Assembly: GCF_001625305.1 (NCBI RefSeq)
Contig: NW_017803909.1
Coordinates: 8,400,696 to 8,464,695 of the forward strand
Length of the DNA: 64,000 nt
Origin: Branchiostoma belcheri
Taxonomy: Eukaryota; Chordata; Leptocardii; Amphioxiformes; Branchiostomatidae
Reading direction: 5' to 3'
Under the pieces are notes generated by a model, which made no database searches, was not told the origin of the DNA, and worked only from the letters and a program-made list of their open reading frames with translations. Positions 1 to 26,400 of the stretch are shown here, in pieces. The first letter of the stretch is position 1; each line of letters begins with the position of its first letter. Both the position numbers and the translations under genes were made by a program.

Positions 1-1563
1 TTTTAATACAATGTTTCAGGATTCTTCCAAGAAGCTGTCTTTCCCGGAAAACATCTCTGGACCCGTTTCTAACCTTTATAATCTAATGATCAGCAGATTT
101 TGCATGAAAAGAAAGTGACAACTTCTTGCTATTACGCACATTGAGACCCTGAATAGCCTTAATACCATGCCAAAAACTGGGGGTTTTGGGGGTCTTCAGG
201 GTCTTTGGGAGCTTTTATGCACTATTTTCTGATTGCATATAGACAACATAGCCGGCCTGGTTGAATTACCCCCGTTTCTTGAACTGGGCTGAAAACAGCT
301 GAAGACCTGACCAAACCCCCAGTTCTATAAGTGCTACAGAGGCTAACCCTGAAGACCACTAAATCTTGAGACAATTTACCGACTTTTGATTTCATATTCA
401 AGTGTCCTAAAGCTTTTCATTTCTTTTCTGGACTCACCGGTTAAGACTGTAGACACAGGTGTCAGTTATTGAGTTGAATGGACATGTCAACCACAACATG
501 TGGGAACAACGCAGCCCAACTTATAACCTGCATGGCGCCCTACTTCCACAAGGCTACAGGGATGAACCGGGATTACACCACAAGGCTACCTACAATAGAC
601 AAGCCAGATTGTGCTGGGCCCCTTAATCCGCGCCTGTCTGCTGAGATACAGGGTCATTACATGCATGAATGCAAACTGGAGGTCTGTATTGTCAGGCCGC
701 ATGCAATATCAAACCATCCATCAACTGTACAGGAAACTAGCTAACACCTTCACTGACACTCATTGTCTTAGTTTACTGTACATGTTGTACTGTAGAGTAT
801 CAAAATACTAATAAAGGGAAAGAATAAAAATAACCAAATTAATGTTGTAAACTACTAAGTATACAGCTTATAGGCCATGCCATCTCCTTTTAATGATATG
901 AGTGTGAACTTTCATAATTATATTAAAGAAACGTGGAAAGAATTTTGATAATCACAAGTAATTATGTCAAATTATGTAGTACACAATATATGTACAATTG
1001 TAACAGAATGAATGTAACAGGTGCATTTCCCCATCATCTTTTGCTGTACGTTTTCAACGCCATGGGGGCTGAGGCTGCTATGATGATGAAAAACTGGTCA
1101 CTTAAACTGTGGAAAGATGTTGGGACTTTGCAAAATCCAAACAAAATTAAAATGTTAGATATCTTACTACCAATGGAATATGACATACATATACAAAACA
1201 ATGCAGAGAAACACAATATTTTCAATCTGCATGTAAAAGGTCATAAATATATTTTAGCCTGGGTGCCATCCTCCATATAGTTTCCACCGGTTCCCTAATG
1301 TGGCTGGCTACTAATACATTCATTTTTAAAAAGCAGTCATCAAATACAATCAAAGTTCCATGTGCAAGGCTGCTAATTTGAGCACACCACTTTACATTGC
1401 TTGTCATTTTACAGAGAATTTTACAGGGAACATTTCCAGGTTTACAAGGCAGGCACTTTCTGAGAAAGCCTTCGTTAATGGCTTTGACTTCTTCGATGAA
1501 ACACTTAGCTACTTGAGACGACAACAACAGGTACCTGAGACACCTACTGGTACACCTACTCAC
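1..1563. other. PHAF1 intron 2 (partial), no further exon seen
   Basis: Intronic if PHAF1 continues leftward. No minus-strand exon matching the next PHAF1 block was found. An imperfect inverted repeat (about 172-199 against 298-325, G-run/C-run arms) suggests a small fold-back element. The rest is AT-rich and shows nothing recognisable. Confidence 0.5.
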
Positions 1564-14420
<12,857 letters not shown>

Positions 14421-16440
14421 CGTCTTTAAGTGCCACACTAAAAATACCCAAGAGGATTTACTGCTCATTAATGGCTGTTCATCCATGTAAAGATAGAATT
14501 TCTCAGACAGAGAGAACACATTTTTGTTTGTTGTGACGTCGTCGAAAAATAGGTCTCATGGGCGCCAGATTTTGGTTCTTTGCCAAAAAGTCCGACAAAA
14601 ACACAAGTGACACGTCACGCGGAATGCTATGCGTGATTTGACTTGATAAACATGATTGGTGATTGAAGTGACTGGCTCTTGGGCGTGTATCTTCTCATTG
14701 AATCACGATCAAACTATGGTACACTCACTGCAGAAATTGTGAAATTTCGGATGGAAAATTACTGAAACCCAATCTCCACAGTCACTTTGCACTGATTTGA
14801 CTGAGTGTGATTTTAATCAGGTGTCTACTTCCTGTACTTTAAGTGTTGTATTCTCCTTTCTTCAAAGTCTACCACCTAACAATTTGCAGCCTACAGACCA
14901 TGAAAGCACTCGAGTTTCTGTTTCCTAAACTGTACGCTGTCACTTTAACTCTACTCTGTTTTATCAACACGCAAACACCTGTCTTGGAAAACCTCGCGTT
15001 TTCCAAGTTGTTCGACCTCACAATTTTTCTCTTTTCAAATCTTTTTTTTTTTTGAAGTTGATTTAGAGCTAGCCTGTTATCTTTATATTTGAAAAATGAT
15101 ATCAAGAATACAGTGATATTCTGTAATTTTTTCAATGATAATTATCATTCACCATGACTGATTCCAATTAATTTGTACACTTGGCTATATCTTTACATCC
15201 TTTTCGAATCTTTTTTTTAGTTACTGAATAAGCCTCTCTCCTCGGATTTGAAAGTATTATCATATTAAAAGACTGGATCCGTGGACCATATAGGCGGATG
15301 GATACTTAAATTTGAGTGGTTTGCAACGTAACAGTATAGATAAATAGCTAAGGCTACATTACATAGATACAATATTACTGGGGGTAGTTGATACTTAGTA
15401 GTCCTTTCAATGAAGAATGGGAATAGGACGGTGTACTATCACCATCATGCAAGCGTGGGCTCATAATGTCAAGGATCTTTTCAGGAGAAATATGATTGGA
15501 CGAGTTGCCAATGCTCTAACAAGATCAGACCTAAACCTGTGGGCGCTTGCAGTAGTGCGTAGGCCCAGCAACATACTAGTACCTATATATATATAAAAAG
15601 CAGGGGTGGTCACTCGTCTATTCCCTATTGACGTCTACGTCGTAGGCTACGACAATGTTACGTAAGTCTGAGAAAACGACGCATTACATAAATAATGGAG
15701 AAATAATGTTCCAAATAATATCACTATTCCCTTTCTCAGAAGGCTTAAATGGAAGTGTAAGTTTCCCCCCGTCCGTTTACAGGTCAAAAGACGGTGACTT
15801 TAGGGAAACAATATCCACCCAAAACGGATGGTCTCAAGTTGTTTGGACTGGTAGAAAGCGGAACATTTTTGGGTGAAGTTGACTTGATGCCCGAGGACAG
15901 AGTACCGGTGTGACATGGCCTCGAAAGACACGTGTGAGCAGGTGTTTCTAGCCGACCATGACCCGCCCACACTTCTCCTACAAGCCTGGTCTTTCACCTT
16001 CTATATACAGGTGCACAAGCTATACTTCAACACAACAATCGCCCCGCACGTTTTAGAGATTAAATAGACCAACCAGATAATTGAAAGCTCGCCATCAGAT
16101 AGAGTTTAAAGAACCCGTTTGATCGTTTGAGCTGATAACTTTAAATTGAAATACCAACCAAGGTCATCTTTTCACGTAGCGGACAAAATCTGAAGTTGTT
16201 ATTTATTTGCATCGTGGAGTATTTCACGCTTCACAAACCATAAATAAACTTGATGTGTATTAGAAATTATCAGAGCAAGCGAAAGTGCAATTTGAAATGG
16301 TTTTATTGTTAGTTATTACGAGTTTTAGTGTCTTTGTCTGCGGAGGACAATGTCAAAACTATGCGGGTTCACTGTCACTACTCCCAACTCGCTTTAATTT
16401 ACGACTAAACTAAAAAAGAATTAAAAGAACCTTACTTGAA
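14421..16440. other. Intergenic region between PHAF1 and CBFB
   Basis: No coding exon recognised. It contains a TATA/initiator/donor trio at 15584-15667 and otherwise AT-rich sequence, with moderately CpG-rich sequence around 15640-16000. Confidence 0.5.
15584..15667 (+). promoter_or_regulatory. Orphan TATA promoter with nearby splice donor
   Basis: A long TATATATATAAAAAG box at 15584-15600, an initiator-like TCACTC at about 15610-15615, an ATG at 15655 and a consensus donor GTAAGT at 15662. It could start an upstream non-coding or alternative first exon. ATG-TTA-C before the donor would not join in phase to CBFB exon 2, so it is not an obvious alternative CBFB start. Confidence 0.3.
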
Positions 16441-16455
16441 AGGGGCAAACCTCAC

Positions 16456-16557
16456 CTGACATAGCAACTCCCTTGTCTATACGACACAAACGGAATGCGA
16501 GTTTATACAGCCGAGTGTGCATGTGACAAACTGGCTCAGCATACACGTACTGATTGG
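16456..16557 (-). promoter_or_regulatory. Minus-strand CCAAT/TATA promoter with donor
   Basis: Reading the minus strand: CCAAT (plus ATTGG at 16553-16557), then TATAAA (plus TTTATA at 16502-16507) about 50 bp later, then a donor CAG|GTGAGG at 16456/16455. The arrangement suggests a divergent transcript away from CBFB, perhaps an alternative PHAF1 leader exon. The open frame through it (from 16699) matches nothing I know. Confidence 0.3.
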
Positions 16558-16779
16558 TGAATATATTGGTGAGGTTTTCCTTTTTCACCTCCAAATCGAA
16601 CCCAAAACACGTAATCTTTTGTCTTTCGTCAACTAATACCTCTAGCTGATTATTGTTTACGAGTACCCTGTCCAGTGTCGTTGCTTTAGATGCAAACATT
16701 GCCGTGACAGGTTGACAAATTGTCTTATATCATTTCCAATGCCAAGAGGACGTCTGTCTCCGATACCAAATTAAATATT

Positions 16780-17376
16780 TATGCACCCCAAGTCTAGTAG
16801 CGAGAGAGCTCCCGCCATAAGATTGATTGAAACCAGATTTGGACATGCGTTGAGAGAGACTTGCCCAAAATTGGCAGCAAGGCGTGACGACAAAAAGTGC
16901 CGTTTTTATATACACGCGTCGCTACCCACGTGCTTGAGGCAAAGAATAGTAGTAGCTTTCACCAACGTGCGTTTTCTGCGTCAAAGGACAGCGCGCCCCC
17001 TTCCCCATATATGGGACGTAATGAACGCAAATATTATGAAACAGCTAGTGGTTTAATTAGCATATCAATGCGAGCGCCAATCGCAGCCATGAGACGACTT
17101 CCGCCGAACACGCCCCTGTGCCCGAAGTGAACCGAGGATGACCATATAAGGAAATCTTCGGTATCAGGGGCTAATTTGGCTGTGGTCCCGAAGTTTAGTC
17201 ATGACGCAAGGGCCAATCAGGTGCGACTGCTCGGGCTTGAAGGGTGTTACACAGGATCCGCTTTGTTTATTTCATCATTGTGCGACAGAATGAATGGGCA
17301 ACTTTCCAGCACTGTGGTGCCATTTGTAAGCGGCATAGGTCGCCGAGAGGAAGCAATTTTGGCGATGCCCTACATT
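16780..17376 (+). promoter_or_regulatory. CBFB promoter: CpG-rich, two CArG boxes, CCAAT boxes
   Basis: A CpG-rich stretch runs from about 16780 through exon 3. It holds two perfect CC(A/T)6GG serum-response-factor boxes (CCATATATGG at 17005-17014 and CCATATAAGG at 17142-17151), two CCAAT boxes (17077-17081 and 17213-17217), an E-box CACGTG near 16927 and a RUNX-like TGTGGT at 17181-17186. The transcription start was not located. Motif meanings come from general knowledge; occupancy is unknown. Confidence 0.6.
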
Positions 17377-17454
17377 ATGCCACGAGTTGTGCCTGATCAG
17401 AAGGCAAAATTTGAGAACGACGAGTTTTTTCGGAAGCTGGGACGGGAGTGCGAG
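17377..17454 (+). CDS. CBFB: CBFB exon 1 (coding part)
   Basis: Codes residues 1-26, MPRVVPDQ to RECE. Donor GAG|GTAAAT at 17454/17455. An in-frame ATG lies 12 bases upstream (MPYIMPRVV) and the frame stays open to 17176; the conserved protein begins at MPRVV, so 17377 is preferred. Confidence 0.93.
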
Positions 17455-20400
17455 GTAAATATCGCCCGTAGAGTGGCGCGGGGTCCCCCCGTAGCAAGTT
17501 ACTTCAAGTCCACGCAAACTAGGAAGTGAAACGTTCGCGCTTGTTGCAACTACGTAGTAACTTCGAACAAAGTTGATACAAGGTTCTGACGCTTGTTTTC
17601 TGGCTCGATCTTCCAGATAAAGTACACAGGGTTCAGGGACCGGAGCCATGAAGAGCGGGTGGTGCGATTTCAGGCGGACCTGCGAGAGGGACACGCCGAG
17701 ATAGTAAGTAGGCCATCCCGGGCCATCCCGTCTGCCTGGCCGAGTGTAATCATGACCGAACCTCGCCTGCCACCACTTCCGGTGATCAGACTCCGTCCCC
17801 GACAGCGGGCCATGTGGACGTTTTAACTGCCGTTTTTCGACAAAACAGCGTCCGATCCACCTTTGTAACCTGTTCTAGGACGTAGACATACACACGGACA
17901 GTTACGTAGACGTTGGATGTGTGTAGTTTATTAGCGAATTTGGTTGTAAACACACTACGGTCAACTTCCTCTCATTTCCTTGTCCCTCCTAGGCATTCGT
18001 GGCAACCGGGACCAACTTAGCTCTCCAATTCTCTCCCAGCGCAGACAAGGCGCCCTCCAAAGAGTATGTAGATTTTGAAAAGGAACCCGGAAAGGTAAGA
18101 TACCTGACTTCATTACTGACGTTACCTTTGAAGGTTATAGTACTCAACTGCGGCGTTTTCCTAGTAGTGTAAAGTGGATCGGTACAAGGCCGCGGTTGTG
18201 GTCGCCGGATCTTACGTGGATGTTGTCGGATTTACCCCAGGCTACACTCTTAAACGCTTCCTTTACACATCAGAGACCCTAAAGCTTGGTGATCTCTCCT
18301 ACCCACATTTATGGACAGTGAAAAATCTGAGGACTTATTTACACTTCCCCGAAACCTTGAATTATCGTCGACTGGAAAGGTGACGGCCGCTCTGACGGTG
18401 ATTCAACACATATCATAGCGTCTTACTGTGTGTTGTTATGGGCCGGTCTCCAATATTGTCATAGGTTTGAACTCTTGATTTTGAGAGCGTGAACAGCGTG
18501 GTTGTCCTCACATATAGACCGTTGAGTCAAGTGGGTTTGGTCGAGTGAGTCATGTTTAAATGCCATTGGTGACACCCATAGAAACTGTCCACGGTATTCA
18601 AAAGACGGCGCGCGACCCACGTGTGTTCCACGCCGCCTTTCTAGGACATTTTTCACCGCTAGCTACATGTATCTGTACTGTCCCGCCACTGGATACGCTG
18701 TATTTTTGTCGGACAGACATCCTCAATTCCACTCGTAATTCCGAAACAAGCCAATGTTATCCCCATCATAATTAGGGCCCGCCGGAATAAAACGGGAAAA
18801 ACGATATTGGGCAGTCCTGGCCGTCGCGAGCCCGATAGCTTTTACAACACACAGGAGAGTCTACAACCTGCCGCATGTCCCATCCATTACCGAACGGAAT
18901 GTCCGCGCGGTATGAATTTTTTAGCGACACCGACTCAACTTTTCACGAGGCCTGGCGAAAATTGAAAAATAAAAGAACCTAGGGCCAGTATTTCACGATT
19001 TCAGGCAAGCAGTTAAAATTGAATTGTTCTGAAATATTCATCGAGCGGTAGGACGTTGGGAGGTAAAAAGACTTAATAAGGTTAGTGGGGCACATTTGCG
19101 AAATGAGCGCACATCACTATTGTATATGTTAGAAAAAGCACACACAACCACCTAATTTTACATCCTTAGTCAGAGATAATTCCTTTTGTTTTGTGGGTGT
19201 CACAAGTATCACCTGGTTCACTGTATTTCCTCAGTAAATAGGAACCTCAAATTAACTTTCAGGATAAAGCCAAATTAGATAGCTAGAGGGGGAACCAATT
19301 CATGGCGACATTTGCATCTTTGATGAGAGGAAAACCTAATGGCATTGTGTAGCAAATGTTTGAACACAACAATGTGGGTGCCGCTATTACTGAGAAAATA
19401 CAGATAATGTTTTATAGGCATCATTACAATACCATCTATGGACAAATGTGAGTAGAGGGAGGAATACAGGACAGGTGATTTCAACATTACAACTGACAAT
19501 GCTGATTCACTGAACACTGTCCATTATGCTATATATAGGCACAGTTGTCTGTGCTGTCCACAAAATCAAATACTTTCTCCTTGGACAACCACTATACTAA
19601 AACATAGACGCTGCCATCAATTTCCATCTTTAGCAAAATTGCTTTTTAAGAAAAGTTAAGTTTTGGTTATAAAATCTACTATAAATATCTGTACAAATAG
19701 GTACAGCCTTATTGACACTTTCAATGTTGTTTTTGGTATCTTTGATTTTCTACCTCCATGCTTTGATGTAGACAAAAACAATTCTATGCACTGTGCTACT
19801 GACCTTCACCATTTGATTCTTATTGAAACATTTGTCTCTCTTTCATTTTAAGAATAACATTTTTCTATGGAACAACAGAATCATGTACCGCGGTATCTCA
19901 AACAAGCTCAATCATATATCTGGGCACTCAGGACTATAAATAAATAGGATTGAAAAGTACCATATCTATACATGTCCCTCCAAGGAGCAAAATGGACACC
20001 TGAGTCTTGGCAATTTGACCGAAAGAAATTTTGGCACTGGTCTTTAGCATTTCTCCAATCCTGCCAAACATGTAGGCAGAAACATTTACAATATATTGAC
20101 CTGGGCATAGCTGGGACTAGCCAATGCTTATTTTTACAATGGCAAAACCTGACAACTGCCTTTTCACAGTGTAGTGAAAGCAGTCACATCATTGTGGCCC
20201 ATGTCGTGTTTACAACTCATGGCCAACATGACAAATAAGTTACAGTGTTTCCATTTGGCACCTGATCCAGTGGGTAGTGTGTCAGGTAAAGGTGTTGGGT
20301 TCTGGAGCAGGCATCAATCATCCAGGTAGATAGATGTATATACACCTGACTAGCCGAGCTGCCCCCGAGGTGGCCGTGTAGGTTTGTGCGGTCGCAGGGG

Positions 20401-23400
20401 CCACGCTAGTGTGCCAGGGGCACTTCCAGCAGACAGGGGACCCAACCCAACAAACGGGGCATACTTGGGATACTTGTATCAATGAAGTATGTCACATCTG
20501 GCTGATCATCTTCTGCTCAGATGAGTCTATTGTCGGTGTCATTCGATCCACTGGGGGGTGCAGGAAGTTCGCGGATTTGAACCTGTGTGGTCCCCGGGCC
20601 AACCGTCTTTTATCCCGTCCATGGACGGACCATACCTTTGGCTCCCCACGTAAATAGCCCCGGAGAAAACTAGAAAATGACCCTTGTAAACTTGGAGAAC
20701 AGGTGGGTTGTTTACTAGGAATGTCACTGGCTTTCAAGGCACTTAATTCTGACACAGATTTAACCGTGTTCATGGCCTACATGTGTGACATGTTTACTTG
20801 GTTTCCACACCTTAACCTACATGTCAGACATTGGCTTTCTTTCACACTGTCTATTGCTTTGGCTGTGAATGACACACAGTCAGGATTGTCCAACAAGCTA
20901 GTGGCTATTAAAAAGTGTTATCCCTGCTGACAAGACAGCACAGAACATGGGATTTGAACAAAAAAACAATTTAAGTACCAGTATTGCACAATACATTTTG
21001 ACAATCTATGATATTGAAGCCATAATAACAGACAAGTACCAGTGCAGTCAATACTGTACATGTACATGTGCATTCACTGAAAGTATAATGAAGGTATTCC
21101 TAAATTATCTTGCTAACTAGATCGTCCTTGACACTTGATGTTTACATGATGACATTCCAAACTGACACTCTGTCAGCCGTGAACCTTGTTTGTTTTCTGT
21201 GGGCCTAGAGTGACAGGAGTAGTTACCTGTGTCTTCTTGAAAGCAACAATATAGCATACAGCACCGGAAAATGATAACATTACCAATAGAAAGAAATGTA
21301 AATGATGCTGTAGGGTGACCCCCATTTCATGTAGACTGCCTTTCTGAAATGTGGCTTCTTTTCTTCTACTCATCCTACTTCCAAATTACCAGTGAGGACG
21401 ACGTCTCTTTTTATTTACGTTTCTTTGAACCATCTCTGAAACTTTTGCTGCATAATGACTAACAAAGGATATTTTGATCAAAATGATATCATCTTTGATG
21501 GTCAACTTGTTGTATACTTTCTAAAACACGGAGTGAAAAAACCTGCATATTACAACACGCGGCTCCACTGGTCTTGTTTACGGGGACCAACACTGGCTCA
21601 AGTGTTCCCTTTCCTTTATCCAGGACAACAAGAAGTCCCTGCTCTTGACCTATGTCCTTGATTGAACGATTCCAAACAAAAGCACTACAATCCATCATAA
21701 GCATTCAAAATGTTTTTTTATGTAACTCGGCAAATATAGATATCAAAGGTGACGTTAGACTTTAATCTTTACCCTGAACCCATGGACTGTTATTCAATAT
21801 AAAACTGATATGTGGCCTCATTGGAACTTCTTTTTAATTTGGTAATGTTTATACTTTTGTCTGTGTAATGCTTATTTTCAAACATACTCTAGTACATGTA
21901 TGTAAATTACAATTTGGAAGGTAGTATATCGTTTTGACTTTAAACCTATTTCCCTTTGCAAGGCTGACTTTTCTTTTCATTTGAGTGTGTTTCCAAAATT
22001 TTACAAATTGTATTATAATATATTACTTTGCACATTTAAGACCTCACACAGATAGTCTCAGGTCTTTTTGGTATAACCCTGTGTATGATGAAGCCATTTT
22101 GACATTGTCCTGTTGTTTCTGTGCAGGTTCACTTACTTATGATATATTACTTTGCACATTTAAGACCTCATGCAGATAGTCTCAAGTCTGTTTGGTATAA
22201 CCCTGTGTATGATGAAGCCATTTTGATGTTGTTCTGTTGTTTCTGTGCAGGTTCACTTACAAGCGCGGTTCATCTTGAACGGTGTCTGTGTCCGGTGGAA
22301 GGGCTGGATCGACCTACAGAGGTTAGACGGCATCGGCTCTATAGAGTTTGATGAGGAGAAAGCAAAGGTTGGTATCATCTATTCTGAAATATTTATATTA
22401 ACCTTTTGGTGATATATTTATTATTTAGCCCATAACTCTGACACAGTCATACAATTATTACAAAAATTGCCATAAAGATTAACTGAATACATACAAATCA
22501 TATACAAGCTTATGTATGAATGAGCACACTGTTGTTATATTTTGAATAGCTGATTTTGGATTACCCACAATTGGAAAGATTATGTGCAGTACGTAAATTT
22601 AGGACAAAGGGTATTAGGTGGTAAATTGTTCAATCCATTTTTAACATTTGATTTCTAACATTAATATACTTGAGTAATAACAACCCACATGGACATGAGG
22701 GTATATAGGGTGTAAAACCCACCTGGTGCAATGAACATTTACCTGTAAAATACATGCAGGTGTGCCAACCTCACGGCTTGTAGCCATACAATGGGCAAAT
22801 TAGTCGTTCCAGAAACTACACAATTCAATTTGTATTCCGTGCTTTTACTAGCAGTGGTCAGGGTAGGGTCAGAAAGGCAAATGTTTTTTGTTCAGTGCAC
22901 ACATTTTTCTCCTAATGATAAAAGGTCTGTAACACAGAGGGATGTGCTCCCCTATAGAATCATGTCTCGTCCGTTAATCCCTAAATTACAGTGTGGACAG
23001 AAAAGGTCTGAGAGGGACAAAATGTGGCTGTTTCCACTATTCATTAGCAATAAGTCTGTTAAACATGCAACAAAAGTAATCTGACCAGGAAGTGGAAGAA
23101 AAATCTCTTCACACGCAATTTGAAATGATTTCTCTTTCTGTTTGTATACCTCTATACGGGCGGAAAAGCAATTTTCATCATGCTCTGCTGATATTACACC
23201 CATTTGATTTTATCAGTAAACACCTACACATATACGGGATGTGTCTTTAGCTTTTAGGTTACCTAATTGTGTAGAATGACATCAGATTCCAAATAATAAG
23301 GCCATTAAATGACTCTGAAAACAGACAAACTGTCTTATGTGCTAGAACTACCAAACTGAAAGCAGAAACTGGGAAAGCGTCATTGTCGGGAGTAGGGTTC

Positions 23401-26400
23401 AATAGAAACTATGAGAATCTAGGCTGCCAACCTCAACAAAGAAAGCAGGTATTTCAGATCTGTAAAACTCATTCCCTATAAACTCATTACTAGTATCATG
23501 GCTTAGCTTGATTTGTATGATATGTATTTCCTGTTACCTTTAGTTTAAACTGTGGAGCTATTATTTAGGAACAAGCAATCACACTGATAGACCACAGTCA
23601 CACTTTTGTAACATTACAAAGTAACATGCCCCTTAGTCATTGCATAAAGATGGCTTACGAAAGGGAAAAAGCAGAGACTACAAACTGGAACAATTAATCA
23701 TTCTGCTTGTGCCTTAACCTGTCTGCTGAAGATATAACATAATTACAAGAGCCTTAAGTGAAACGTACGCCCATTATTTCTACATTATGCTCTGTGTGCA
23801 AGTTCGGCAGAAAGGCTTGTGTGACTCACGCTTGTCAGCTTTGTCTTGGAACAGCTGCGTTGAAGGAACCTGTGCCGAACATGAAAGGGTCATGAAAAGG
23901 AAACCTTGTGTGGTCTGCTTTTTACTAAAGCTTTGTACAAAATGTCCCCTGTGCCGTAACTAACGAGATCAGCTTTGAGTCACACTTTGTTAAGTCAACA
24001 GTGTATCATCAGTATGATGTTTAAACAGATGGATTCCGAGCAGATTACAACTCCAGGAAGGGCCATCCTACCGTGAATGAGTCTCTTCATCAAATAAAGT
24101 GAAATGAGCAAATTTCATTGAACACGATCAACACAATTAGATCTTCAAGGGTATGAATTTTATGGTAATGTAGGTTTTTTGGGTACCCCACATCCAGAGC
24201 TCAGCTGTCCTTCCAGCAAAGATGTTAAGGTCTGGTAATTAATAGCCCGACATGTAGTTCTACATGGTGATTACAAGATGGAGAAATTTGTAATTGGGTC
24301 CAAAAAAAAGCTAATCCTTCCTCATTATCTGCTAAATCCTTTCTCATTTAGGCAACTTTCCTGTCAGACAGCACAGATAACATCTTAGATTCCATTCCCA
24401 GCCAGTTACTTTGCCGTTATTCAGTCCCATTTTTTTAATACCTGCCGTGATTGAAAACTGAAACTATATCCATGTATGGAAAGTGAAAGCATAAACAAGA
24501 ATGATGTTGGGTTTAAAGTCCACAACTTACTGGCATTTTGTTGACATTGACTTGGGAGAAAGAAGCACTTAAAACATTGTGTAAAAAAATGAGGTAACAC
24601 TTCTTTCTATTCAACTGTAAAGATGCCTTTATTGTGACCCGGATAATGAATATGACGACACAAAATATGTCTGCAACTGTTTTGGAGCCAAACAAGGGCC
24701 AAACATATCTTCCTACCTTTTTAAAAAGTTCTGTCTGCCGAAAGATGTAATAATCAGACGTGCACAACACCCTAGCTATTGTCCTCCAATCTCGTCTGGA
24801 AAATGTGACCAAAGAAACGTGTACAAAACCAAACAATGCAGCATTATTTACGGGATGATTGGGCGTTTGTGTGCTAGCTGTCACCGATGACAGTAGAGAA
24901 GCCAGCATGTAGGGCAATTCTGCAGGGTGTCTCACTGTTCAAGGTGTGTCTAATGAGCGCATTGTGGTGGGGGCAAGTCTTTTGTCCCCGGCCAACACCA
25001 AGTTCAAAGAACAAAACAACAAAGAAAGAACAGGTGCAGGAAAGGCGATTGTCCCTAAATATAGAAACCGAACAGGTGACTGATATCATGTTCGATATCA
25101 CGAACCTGAACAAGCTGAACTGCAGTGTGCTATATTCCTACTATGAACCTGTAGGTTTTCCATTTTCAATCCCATCTACAGACTAAGTAAATACTTGTAC
25201 CCTGAATGTAAAGTTAACAAGGAAATGAGTGTTAACTTAAGACATTACAAAGATGATTAATCTGTTGAATCCTTCAGGTTTTTTTTAGTATGACTATGAA
25301 TCATGCTCTACATGGCTGCATGATCTCAGCCTGAACAAGCCTTTATTTGTACACTACACTGTATGTATTTGCTGTGTGTGTTTATAACAACATAGTTTCA
25401 AGTTGCCACAAAGTTGCTCAATCTTTGGAGTCTTTACTGGATGCTCTCAAGAGTTTCCCTGTGTATGTTGGAATGGATACAATGACTAATGCATCAACTA
25501 CAGAATTTGAAAAATGAATAGGGATGAAGGCAGGAATTTGAACATTTTGGACGGGAAGCAAATTAGAGGTGGAAAAAGGATTTAATGTGCAATCGTGATA
25601 ACACTGATGCCATACATTTTGTCTTGAAAATAGACAGACATAATCTTTGTTGTGAAATGATATCTCAAAGCATGTCTATGATATTATAAATGATGATATC
25701 TTAAGGAGAATCATTCAAAAATCTTGAAATATCGATATGATGTTCTTCTAACATTTAGATTAAGGAATCAGAAATAACCAATGTAATAAAATAACATGAT
25801 ATTAGTGTTTTAAAGAGTTTGAAGAAGAATTTAACATTTGAATTTCTTTAAAACTTAAGATAGAGGAACAGCAGATGAAGGAAGCCATGGAGCAGGCCAC
25901 AAGAAGACAGCGAGAGTTTGAGGAGAGACAACAGGCACACAGGGACCAGATGGAGAGAAGAGCAGAGGAGGAGGCAGAGGTGGGACCATCAGCTTTTGTG
26001 AGTGTGGATTTTAATAACAAACAGACATGCACTAACACTATGTAGCATATCCTCTTTCACACATTGCAGTCTTTCATTGGAAAAGCATCTATGGCCAAGT
26101 TGTCCATGGATAGTTTTCATTGACGTTACATTCATATCTACTAACTATGATCCCCACTGTCTGAAAGTTATTTGTAAAATTTGTGCTCTGTGCGTGACCT
26201 CTATAACATACAAACATACTCCTCTAGCCCTGACACTCTTCCAGTGGTTTCGTTCTATCAAATACTTATAAGCTTGAAAATGAATAGTCTTAAATGCTGC
26301 TTTTGAACAGAAGTGGATTAAATCTAGGAGTAGGAGGTCGTATTTAACCTCCTTGATTAAATTAGGAAGACTTTCTCTTCAGTATATATCTTCTACTTTT

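Noticed and set aside
1222-1563. Continuation of the PHAF1 exon 2 open frame
   Set aside because: It runs past a consensus GTGAGT donor and loses all similarity to the family.
17176-17376. In-frame extension upstream of the CBFB start
   Set aside because: The frame is open, but the family begins at MPRVVPDQ and the extension overlaps CArG, CCAAT and other promoter motifs.
20573-20583. Minus-strand box B (GGTTCAAATCC) as a SINE or tRNA
   Set aside because: Box B matches well, but neither a convincing box A nor the shared SINE tail was found.
24513-24935. 140-codon minus-strand open frame
   Set aside because: No recognisable motif, inside a CBFB intron; a chance frame.
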